A stretch of DNA of 5,611 bases from Dehalococcoidia bacterium (GTDB lineage: Bacteria > Chloroflexota > Dehalococcoidia > JACVQG01 > JAHKAY01), in contig JASLQE010000307.1 of the NCBI GenBank assembly GCA_030744635.1, forward strand, positions 1 to 5,611, read 5' to 3'. Under the pieces are notes generated by a model that saw only the letters and a program-made list of their open reading frames with translations, had not been told where the DNA came from and made no database searches. Below, one piece after another: positions 1-5,545 of the stretch. A program made the translations under genes and the position numbers. Position 1 is the first letter of the stretch, and each line of letters opens with the position of its first letter.

Positions 1-1
1 G

Positions 2-934
2 CGAGGAGATCAACTGGTGAACACCGATGACCTGAAGCGGGTGCTCCAATCGGCCCGTACGGTCAATGTGACCAAAGACAGGGAGCTGCTCCACGTCATC
101 CCACGGGACTATATACTGGACGGTCACGAGGGAATCAAGAACCCGGTAGGCATGCATGGATTCCGCCTGGATGCCGATGCCCATGTGGTAACGGCGGCCG
201 GAGCCTCGGTGCGCAACCTGGTCAAGTGCATCCGCGGCGCAGGCGTAGAGGTGGAAGATGTGGTCCTGGAGCCCCTGGCCTCAGGAGGCGCTGTGCTGCG
301 CCCAGATGAAAGGGCCAACGGCGTTGTGCTTATCGACATAGGTGGTGGCACCACCGATGTGGCCATATTCAAAGAGGGCAATGTGTGGCATACCACGGTA
401 CTGCCCGTGGGCGGTTACCAGATTACACGGGACATTGCCATTGGACTGGGCGTCCCCTTTGAAATGGCGGAGAGCCTCAAGCTCAAATATGGTCGGTTGT
501 ATCCAGCCACCAACGGTGTGGCCGGCTCGCCCGAGGTGCCAACAAGGGTGGAGAACGGCCACGGCATTATGATACAGGATGTCAACGACATCATCCGGGC
601 CCGTGCGGAGGAAATACTGCGCCTGACCCTGGTGGAGCTACCCGCAGTGGACATCCTGACCGTAGCCCCGTCCGGAGTGGTGCTTACCGGTGGTAGCGCC
701 AAGCTGCCCGGCATGGATGCCATGTGCAGCGAGGCATCACGGGCCCCCTGCCGCATAGGCGTACCTCACAACATACACGGTCTTACCGATTTGTTGTATG
801 ACCCCGCTTATGCCACCAGTGTGGGGCTCCTACTTCGCGGCTCCATGGCCGAGGAGTCCGATAGTAAAAACCACCGCCCCAGCCATTTACGCCGCTTGTT
901 CTTCCGGGCCAAGCGGTCGCTGAGCCGGAAGTAG
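2..934 (+). CDS. ftsA: Cell division protein FtsA, 3' portion (5' end outside window)
   Basis: FtsA is an actin-like ATPase on the inner face of the membrane that tethers FtsZ filaments and recruits later division proteins. The reading frame is open from the window edge and runs 310 residues to a TAG stop; family members are usually about 400-420 residues, so roughly the first 100 are missing. A GTG at 17 is an internal valine, not the start, because homology to the FtsA-specific 1C subdomain already covers this stretch (residues in the region TVNVTKDRELLHVIP and GIKNPVGM). Counting from that GTG, the phosphate-binding strand VLIDIGGGTTDVAIF lies at about 104-118, LPVGGYQITRDIAIGL at 129-144, and the adenosine motif GVVLTGGSAKLPGM at 220-233. 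The last 16 residues (HLRRLFFRAKRSLSRK) form a basic, amphipathic segment that fits the FtsA membrane-targeting helix. It is followed closely by ftsZ, the expected partner. Confidence 0.95.
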   Translation, partial: RGDQLVNTDDLKRVLQSARTVNVTKDRELLHVIPRDYILDGHEGIKNPVGMHGFRLDADAHVVTAAGASVRNLVKCIRGAGVEVEDVVLEPLASGGAVLRPDERANGVVLIDIGGGTTDVAIFKEGNVWHTTVLPVGGYQITRDIAIGLGVPFEMAESLKLKYGRLYPATNGVAGSPEVPTRVENGHGIMIQDVNDIIRARAEEILRLTLVELPAVDILTVAPSGVVLTGGSAKLPGMDAMCSEASRAPCRIGVPHNIHGLTDLLYDPAYATSVGLLLRGSMAEESDSKNHRPSHLRRLFFRAKRSLSRK

Positions 935-936
935 GG

Positions 937-944
937 AAAGGAGG
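937..944 (+). promoter_or_regulatory. Ribosome binding site of ftsZ
   Basis: AAAGGAGG is a near-perfect Shine-Dalgarno sequence in the 14-nt gap between the ftsA stop and the ftsZ ATG. Only 4 nt separate it from the start codon, which is tight but workable. It supports the ATG at 949 as the FtsZ start and independent, strong initiation of FtsZ on a shared ftsA-ftsZ message. No promoter fits in the 14-nt gap itself. Confidence 0.85.
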
Positions 945-948
945 CACA

Positions 949-2091
949 ATGGCAAAGCAAATCCTATCACCCAATCCAGCCAAAATAAAGGTTGTAGGCT
1001 GCGGCGGCGGCGGCTGCAATGCCATAACCCGTATGGTGCGGGAAGGCATTGACGGGGTGGAGTTCATCGCCATCAACGCCGATGCTCAGGCACTAGCCGC
1101 TACTGAATCCAACTACAAGTTACAGATTGGGGAAAGAGCAACCCGCGGGTTGGGCGTAGGCGGCGACCACACCCTGGGCCGCAGGGCCGCAGAGGAAACA
1201 CAGGACCAGATAAGAGAGTTGGTATCCGGGTCCGATATGGTCTTCGTGGCCGTCGGCATGGGAGGCGGCACGGGGACCGGCTCGGCCCCACTGGTAGCTG
1301 AGACGGCCAAAGACACCGGTGCTCTTACCATCGCCGTAGTCACCAAACCCTTCGGGTTTGAAGGCGCCCGGCGCATGTCCGTTGCCGAAGAGGGCATTGC
1401 CCTGATGGGCGAACATGTGGACACCCTTATCGTCATCCCCAACGATAAACTGCTTGAAGTATGTGACATGAAGACGGTGGTCGATTCCGCCTTCAAGATG
1501 GCCGACGATGTCATCATGTCAGGCGTACGGGCCATCACCGAGGTAATTACGGTGCCGGGCCTTATCAACCTAGACTTCGCCGATGTCAAAGCGGTGATGA
1601 TGAATGGGGGCCAGGCATGGCTCTCCATAGGTAAAGGCACCGGCCCCAACCGGGCCGCAGAGGCCGCCAAGGCCGCCCTCCACAGCCAGCTGCTGGAGGT
1701 ATCCGTAAAGGGCGCCAGCGGCGTGCTGTTCAATGTAACCGGCGGACCCAATTTGACCATCCACGAGGTCAACGAGGCAGCCAAGGTCATCCAGTCCGAA
1801 GTTCACCCGGATGCTAACATCATCTTCGGTGTGGTATTTAACCCGAGGCTGGACAACGAGCTGCACATCACCCTGGTAGCCACCGGATTCTCCCGCGGGA
1901 TGAATACGCCCAAGACCGAGGACCTGCGTCGGCTGCTTAAACGCACCGAGGAGGAAGGGGAACTGGACATACCCACCTTCATCCGCCGACCCTTCCCGGT
2001 TCGACACACCCCCGCGGTGCCGATTTCGCACGGCCCCGCGGTCCACGCTAAGGCGGCCCAGCCCGTTCAGTTCCAACGGCTACCTCATTAG
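949..2091 (+). CDS. ftsZ: Cell division protein FtsZ (tubulin-like GTPase)
   Basis: FtsZ polymerises with GTP into the cytokinetic ring at mid-cell. The 380-residue protein shows the GTP-binding glycine loop GCGGGGCNA (17-25), the tubulin/FtsZ signature GGGTGTGSAP (105-114), and the T7 synergy loop NLDFADVKAVM (207-217), whose D209 and D212 complete GTP hydrolysis on the neighbouring subunit. The core ends near 313 (LVATGF). A DIPTFIRR motif at 340-347 matches the conserved C-terminal peptide that binds FtsA and other partners. Two points are odd: the linker between core and peptide is only about 26 residues, and the peptide is followed by 33 more residues rich in Pro, Ala and His. The T2-loop motif reads NADAQAL (43-49), where NTDxQAL is usual. 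The start is fixed by the strong ribosome binding site. It lies 14 nt after ftsA and is probably cotranscribed with it. Confidence 0.98.
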   Translation: MAKQILSPNPAKIKVVGCGGGGCNAITRMVREGIDGVEFIAINADAQALAATESNYKLQIGERATRGLGVGGDHTLGRRAAEETQDQIRELVSGSDMVFVAVGMGGGTGTGSAPLVAETAKDTGALTIAVVTKPFGFEGARRMSVAEEGIALMGEHVDTLIVIPNDKLLEVCDMKTVVDSAFKMADDVIMSGVRAITEVITVPGLINLDFADVKAVMMNGGQAWLSIGKGTGPNRAAEAAKAALHSQLLEVSVKGASGVLFNVTGGPNLTIHEVNEAAKVIQSEVHPDANIIFGVVFNPRLDNELHITLVATGFSRGMNTPKTEDLRRLLKRTEEEGELDIPTFIRRPFPVRHTPAVPISHGPAVHAKAAQPVQFQRLPH

Positions 2092-2116
2092 CTAGCCACC
2101 CCACCTCCCCCAACGT

Positions 2117-2150
2117 AGGCCGTCCCGACCCCCTCGGGACGGCCTTCCCT
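2117..2150 (+). terminator. Probable intrinsic terminator after ftsZ
   Basis: An inverted repeat of 12 perfect base pairs (2117-2128 with 2134-2145, sequence AGGCCGTCCCGA on the left arm) closes a five-base CCCCC loop, 25 nt past the ftsZ stop. The stem is very GC-rich. The downstream tract, TTCCCTT, is T-containing but not a clean T-run, so termination may be partial or factor-assisted. Its position between ftsZ and the separate nrdR promoter fits the end of the division operon. Confidence 0.75.
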
Positions 2151-2166
2151 TATCCATCCCCATTAA

Positions 2167-2182
2167 GCTCAATATATAGTTG
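2167..2182 (+). promoter_or_regulatory. NrdR box 1 (upstream operator half)
   Basis: The published NrdR-box consensus is acaCwAtATaTwGtgt. This site has the whole central decamer, CAATATATAG at 2170-2179, with no mismatch; the outer bases are poorer. It lies just upstream of the -35 hexamer of the nrdR promoter. The gap to the second box is 15 bp, the spacing typical of paired NrdR boxes. NrdR binding here would be expected to repress nrdR-nrdJ when dATP is plentiful. The site is read from sequence; binding is inferred. Confidence 0.82.
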
Positions 2183-2190
2183 TTAACTCC

Positions 2191-2219
2191 TTGACAACAC
2201 CCATATATTGTGCTAACTT
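2191..2219 (+). promoter_or_regulatory. Sigma-70-type promoter of nrdR-nrdJ
   Basis: A consensus -35 hexamer TTGACA (2191-2196) is followed after exactly 17 bp by TAACTT (2214-2219), a weak -10 (3 of 6) that is rescued by an extended -10 TG at 2211-2212. Transcription would start near 2226, giving a leader of only about 10 nt that begins close to the nrdR ribosome binding site. Both NrdR boxes sit around this promoter: one upstream of the -35 and one inside the spacer, so bound NrdR would compete with RNA polymerase. Confidence 0.72.
2198..2213 (+). promoter_or_regulatory. NrdR box 2 (in the promoter spacer)
   Basis: The core CCATATATTG (2201-2210) matches the NrdR-box centre CwAtATaTwG at nine of ten positions, and the right arm continues as TG at 2211-2212, as in the consensus. 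The left arm is degenerate. It starts 31 bp after the start of box 1, about three helical turns, so both boxes face the same side of the DNA. It overlaps the region between -35 and -10, including the extended -10 TG, a position suited to repression. Confidence 0.8.
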
Positions 2220-2226
2220 AGCCTGT

Positions 2227-2233
2227 GGAGGGG
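2227..2233 (+). promoter_or_regulatory. Ribosome binding site deciding the nrdR start
   Basis: GGAGGGG ends two bases before the ATG at 2236 (GGAGG core, 4-nt spacing). An in-frame TTG at 2191 would add 15 residues, but that codon is the first triplet of the -35 hexamer and lies upstream of the predicted transcription start. NrdR proteins also typically begin MRCPxC, as this ATG gives. Confidence 0.8.
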
Positions 2234-2235
2234 AT

Positions 2236-2757
2236 ATGAGGTGTCCCAATTGCGGCGGTGTTGATTCCCGGGTGGTGGACTCCCGCAACATAGAGGGAGG
2301 GGTGCGCCGGCGCCGGGAATGCCTCGCCTGCCGCTACCGGTTCACCACTACGGAGCGTGTGGCCTCTCGCAGCCTGTTCGTCAAAAAGAAGGACGGGCGC
2401 CGGGAGGAGTTCCTCCGGGAAAAGCTCCTTGCCGGTTTCCGCAAGGCTTGTGAGAAACGCCCCCTACCGGCGGGCACCGTGGATAAGGCCGTGGACGAAA
2501 TTGAGAACGAGCTCTATAGCCTGGGCAGGGCTGAGGTGCCCAACACCCGTATCGGCGATATGGTAATGGAGCGGCTGAAGAGGATGGACCACATCGCCTA
2601 TATCCGCTTCGCCAGCGTATACCGGGAGTTCGCCGACCTGGATGCCCTCAAGCGTGAGGTAGAGAGCCTGTCTGTGCCTGTACAGCGGCCCGCCCAGCTA
2701 CCCCTGCTTCCCACCTCCACCCTACCCACGCGCCAGAGAACCCGGAAAAAAGCGTAG
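2236..2757 (+). CDS. nrdR: Transcriptional repressor NrdR
   Basis: NrdR is a zinc- and nucleotide-binding repressor of ribonucleotide reductase genes; it senses ATP/dATP and binds paired NrdR boxes. The 173-residue protein has an N-terminal zinc ribbon with C3-x2-C6 and C29-x2-C32, including the arginine-rich stretch RRRRECLAC before the second knuckle and RFTTTE after it. An ATP-cone follows at about 46-136: LFVKKKDGRREEFLREKL carries the lysine and DGRRE nucleotide-binding strand, and the fold closes with HIAYIRFASVYREFADLDAL. The tail after about 140 is some 20 residues longer than in typical 150-residue NrdR proteins and is rich in Pro, Arg and Lys. nrdJ, its expected target, begins 12 nt downstream, and two NrdR boxes lie directly upstream, so autoregulation of a nrdR-nrdJ operon is likely. 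The ATG was chosen from the ribosome binding site and the family start MRCPNC. Confidence 0.97.
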   Translation: MRCPNCGGVDSRVVDSRNIEGGVRRRRECLACRYRFTTTERVASRSLFVKKKDGRREEFLREKLLAGFRKACEKRPLPAGTVDKAVDEIENELYSLGRAEVPNTRIGDMVMERLKRMDHIAYIRFASVYREFADLDALKREVESLSVPVQRPAQLPLLPTSTLPTRQRTRKKA

Positions 2758-2760
2758 ACC

Positions 2761-2765
2761 GAGGA
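2761..2765 (+). promoter_or_regulatory. Ribosome binding site of nrdJ
   Basis: GAGGA lies 4 nt before the ATG at 2770, in the 12-nt gap after the nrdR stop. It is weaker than the site of ftsZ. The short gap supports cotranscription and possibly coupled translation with nrdR. No cobalamin riboswitch can fit between the two genes. Confidence 0.65.
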
Positions 2766-2769
2766 TAGT

Positions 2770-5403
2770 ATGGCCACCCGAAAACCCAAGTCACATACCC
2801 CCAAGTCCCGTGCCAGGGAAGGCGCCAGTATCGTCAAGGCCATCTTTGACGCCGCCGAGTCCATGGGCATAGCTGACCAGAACCTGGTTGAGCAGCTCAC
2901 CGGCCAGGTGCTGCAGCGCCTGGGGGCCGCCCCCACCCTGCCCGGTATGGAGGACCTGGTGGCCCCACAGGCCACCCCAGAGATGATAATGGCAGCGGTG
3001 AAGGAGGTAGTCCCCAAGCCCGCTCCCGTAAAGGTAAAAGCGGTGGTGAAAGAGGTGCCCCCCCCACACACTCCCACCGAGCCCGGCACCCTCCAGCTCA
3101 CGGAGAACGCCGTGCGCGTGCTGGAGCGCCGCTACCTGAGGAAGGACGACAAAGGCCAGCCGACAGAGACTGCTGAGCAGATGTTCCGCCGCGTGGCCCA
3201 AAACATCGCCAAGGCGGAGCTCCTCTACGACGGACAGGAGGAATCCCCCCGCCAGGAGCAGGAGTTCTACAACATAATGACCTCGCTGGAGTTCCTGCCC
3301 AACTCCCCCACCCTCATGAACGCCGGGCGGGACCTTCAGCAGCTATCCGCCTGCTTCGTGCTGCCCGTGGGCGACTCCATGGAGGATATCTTCGATGCCG
3401 TCAAGTACACCGCCCTCATCCAGAAGAGCGGCGGTGGCACCGGGTTCTCCTTCAGCCGGCTGCGGCCCGAAGGGGACTTCGTAGGTTCCACCTCCGGGGT
3501 GGCCTCCGGGCCGGTGTCCTTCATGAAGATTTTTGATGTTACCACGGAGGTGACCAAACAGGGCGGCACCCGCCGGGGGGCCAACATGGGCATACTCAGC
3601 ATCCACCACCCCGATATCCGCGAGTTCATCACCGCCAAGGCGGATCCCGCCGCCTTCATCAACTTCAACATATCAGTGGCCGCCACCGACTCCTTTATGC
3701 AGGCGGTGGAGTCGGACACGGACTACGACCTGATTAACCCCCGCACCGGCCAGGTGCACAGCCGGCTCCGGGCACGGGAGGTGTTCGACCTCGTAGTAGA
3801 CTCGGCCTGGAGCAGCGGCGACCCCGGCGTGGTGTTCATAGACCGTATCAACGAGACCAACCCCACCCCTCACCTGGGCAGCATAGAGGCCACCAACCCC
3901 TGTGGTGAGCAGCCCCTACTCCCCTACGAGTCCTGTAACTTGGGCTCCATCAACCTGGCCCGCATGGTGCGCCTCGTGAAGGGACACTACGATATGGACT
4001 GGGATAAGCTGGAACGCGTCGTCACCGCCGCCGTGCGCTTCCTGGACGATGTGATAGACATGAACAGCTACCCCACCCCCCAGATTGCCGAGATGACCCG
4101 GTCCAACCGCAAGATTGGCCTGGGGGTGATGGGCTTCGCCGATGCCCTGCTGCAGCTGGGCATACCCTATGACTCGGAGGAAGCGTTAGTACTGGGCGGA
4201 GAGGTGATGGCCTTCATCTCCCAGAAGGCTGATGCCGCCTCGGAGGCCCTGGGCGGGCAGCGGGGCACTTTCCCCACTTTCCCCGGCTCCCGCTATGATA
4301 GCCCCGGCCAGCCGCGGCTGCGCAACTCCACCCGCACCACCATCGCCCCTACCGGCACACTGAGCATCATCGCCGGTTGCTCCAGCGGCATAGAGCCCCT
4401 GTATGCCCTCTATTTTGAGCGCAACATCCTGGACAACCAGCGCTTTGTGGAGCTGAACCCCATATTTGAAGATATAGCCCGTGAGGAGGGGTTCCACTCA
4501 CAGGAGCTAATCCAGACGCTGGCAGATGGCACCCCGCTAAAGGACATAAAAGGGGTGCCGGAACGGGTTAACCGGCTGTTTGTCACCGCGCACGATGTGA
4601 CCCCGGAGTGGCACGTGCGCATGCAGGCCGCCTTCCAAAATTACACCGATAACGCCGTTTCCAAGACGGTGAACCTGCCTCACCACACCACCCGGGAGGA
4701 TGTCTCACGGGTATACCATATGGCCTTCAAGCAGGGCCTGAAAGGAATCACCATCTTCCGGGACGGCAGCAAGGGCGCTCAGGTGCTCTCGGTCCCCGGG
4801 GCGGGGCCGGGGGAAGCGAAGGTCATGGTGGAGGCGGCCACCCTTCGCCAGGCTCTCCGAAGGAGTCCGGAGTCCAGCGGACAGGGCGAGACCCTCACCC
4901 CCCGCCGCCGCGGTAAGGAGCTTTTGGGCGTCACCGAGAAGGTGACCACCGGGTGCGGGAATATCTATGTTACCGTCAACTCGGATGGCCAGGGGGTATG
5001 CGAGCTTTTCGCCAGTCTGGGCAAGGCGGGGGGCTGCGCCTCGGCCCAGCTTGAGGCCACCAGCCGGCTCACCTCCATGGCACTGCGCTCCGGGGTGGAC
5101 ATCCCCTCCCTGGTGAAGCACCTCAAGGGCATCCGGTGCTCCAATGTGGCCTGGGATGGTGGTCATGCCGTGCTCTCCTGCGCCGATGCCATCGCACGGG
5201 TGCTGGAGAAGCACCAGGCGGGGTTGAAGGCCCCAGAGGCCGCGGGGCAGGGGGACAACGGCAGCTCCCCCGCCGCCGTTATCGAGCCTCCGGCCATCCT
5301 CAGCGGCAACATGGTGGGCATGTGCCCCGATTGCGGCAGCGGCCTGATATTCCAGGAGGGCTGCTACCTCTGCCACGCCTGCGGGTATACCAAGTGCACA
5401 TAG
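2770..5403 (+). CDS. nrdJ: Adenosylcobalamin-dependent ribonucleotide reductase (class II)
   Basis: NrdJ reduces ribonucleotides to deoxyribonucleotides in the cytoplasm, using adenosylcobalamin to make the active-site thiyl radical, so it works with or without oxygen. The 877-residue protein holds the catalytic barrel at about 105-670. C195 (QLSACFVLP) and C389 (ESCNLGSINL) fit the reducing cysteine pair, and NPCGE at 376-380 supplies N376, the radical cysteine C378 and E380; C378 to C389 is 11 residues, as in well-studied class II enzymes. SGGGTGFSFSRLRP (220-233) and APTGTLSIIAG (526-536) are family motifs, the latter contacting substrate phosphate. A TSCPD-type domain follows at about 717-815, then a flexible linker and a six-cysteine tail (C852, C855, C865, C868, C871, C876) that probably binds zinc or relays reducing equivalents. 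Residues 18-80 resemble ATP-cone helices, but the N-terminal nucleotide-binding strand is missing. No separate activator or small subunit is needed or seen. Confidence 0.97.
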   Translation: MATRKPKSHTPKSRAREGASIVKAIFDAAESMGIADQNLVEQLTGQVLQRLGAAPTLPGMEDLVAPQATPEMIMAAVKEVVPKPAPVKVKAVVKEVPPPHTPTEPGTLQLTENAVRVLERRYLRKDDKGQPTETAEQMFRRVAQNIAKAELLYDGQEESPRQEQEFYNIMTSLEFLPNSPTLMNAGRDLQQLSACFVLPVGDSMEDIFDAVKYTALIQKSGGGTGFSFSRLRPEGDFVGSTSGVASGPVSFMKIFDVTTEVTKQGGTRRGANMGILSIHHPDIREFITAKADPAAFINFNISVAATDSFMQAVESDTDYDLINPRTGQVHSRLRAREVFDLVVDSAWSSGDPGVVFIDRINETNPTPHLGSIEATNPCGEQPLLPYESCNLGSINLARMVRLVKGHYDMDWDKLERVVTAAVRFLDDVIDMNSYPTPQIAEMTRSNRKIGLGVMGFADALLQLGIPYDSEEALVLGGEVMAFISQKADAASEALGGQRGTFPTFPGSRYDSPGQPRLRNSTRTTIAPTGTLSIIAGCSSGIEPLYALYFERNILDNQRFVELNPIFEDIAREEGFHSQELIQTLADGTPLKDIKGVPERVNRLFVTAHDVTPEWHVRMQAAFQNYTDNAVSKTVNLPHHTTREDVSRVYHMAFKQGLKGITIFRDGSKGAQVLSVPGAGPGEAKVMVEAATLRQALRRSPESSGQGETLTPRRRGKELLGVTEKVTTGCGNIYVTVNSDGQGVCELFASLGKAGGCASAQLEATSRLTSMALRSGVDIPSLVKHLKGIRCSNVAWDGGHAVLSCADAIARVLEKHQAGLKAPEAAGQGDNGSSPAAVIEPPAILSGNMVGMCPDCGSGLIFQEGCYLCHACGYTKCT

Positions 5404-5470
5404 CGGCTGCTATCCTCCCAATATTTACGAGGCATGATGTGGCGTACTTCCTGATAGCTGTGTCCAACAG
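5404..5470 (+). other. Spacer between nrdJ and the insertion sequence
   Basis: No gene or convincing terminator is visible in these 67 bases. An imperfect inverted repeat (CTGCTATC at 5407-5414 with GATAGCTG at 5453-5460, one mismatch) encloses 38 nt and lacks a T-run, so it is not called a terminator. The base composition is less GC-rich than the genes to the left. Confidence 0.4.
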
Positions 5471-5518
5471 TGACCTGCCCCCCTGAAATAGGTCCGGATG
5501 AAATGAGAGTCCTCAGAT

Positions 5519-5529
5519 TACAATATACT
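5519..5529 (+). promoter_or_regulatory. Possible -10 element for the insertion-sequence transposase
   Basis: Two overlapping candidates, TACAAT (5519-5524) and TATACT (5524-5529), each match the -10 consensus at five of six positions and lie just upstream of the orfA ribosome binding site. No good -35 hexamer is present at the right distance, so this is either a weak promoter inside the element end or chance. Transcription could also enter from nrdJ. Confidence 0.3.
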
Positions 5530-5531
5530 GG

Positions 5532-5538
5532 AAGGAGG
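5532..5538 (+). promoter_or_regulatory. Ribosome binding site of the IS3-type orfA
   Basis: AAGGAGG sits 7 nt before the ATG at 5546, an optimal arrangement. It is the main support, with the protein match, that the 22-codon fragment at the window edge is a real gene start. Confidence 0.75.
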
Positions 5539-5545
5539 ACTAGCC

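Noticed and set aside
17..19. GTG as the true start of FtsA
   Set aside because: The frame is open upstream to the window edge, and a start here would lack domain 1A and part of 1C; it is an internal valine codon.
1113..1790. Long reverse-strand open frame (225 codons) opposite ftsZ
   Set aside because: It lies wholly within ftsZ, its product is Ser/Thr/Pro-rich and resembles no family, and it is explained by GC-rich codon bias in the real gene.
2191..2235. Upstream TTG start giving NrdR a 15-residue N-terminal extension
   Set aside because: The TTG is part of the TTGACA -35 hexamer, lies before the predicted transcription start, has no ribosome binding site, and the family begins at the MRCPNC methionine.
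2092..2235. Cobalamin riboswitch upstream of the B12-dependent reductase operon
   Set aside because: The predicted leader is about 10 nt and the space is filled by a terminator, NrdR boxes and promoter; no B12-box-like sequence was seen.
4705..5376. Long reverse-strand open frame (223 codons) opposite nrdJ
   Set aside because: It mirrors the conserved nrdJ 3' half, and its Gly/Ala/His-rich product looks like an antisense shadow with no recognisable domain.
5407..5460. Imperfect inverted repeat as a terminator of nrdJ
   Set aside because: The arms are only 8 bp with a mismatch, the loop is 38 nt, and no T-run follows.
5136..5486. Forward open frame overlapping the nrdJ end and running into the spacer
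   Set aside because: It is a shifted frame of nrdJ with an Arg/Gly-rich low-complexity product and no ribosome binding site; it ends inside the probable IS end.
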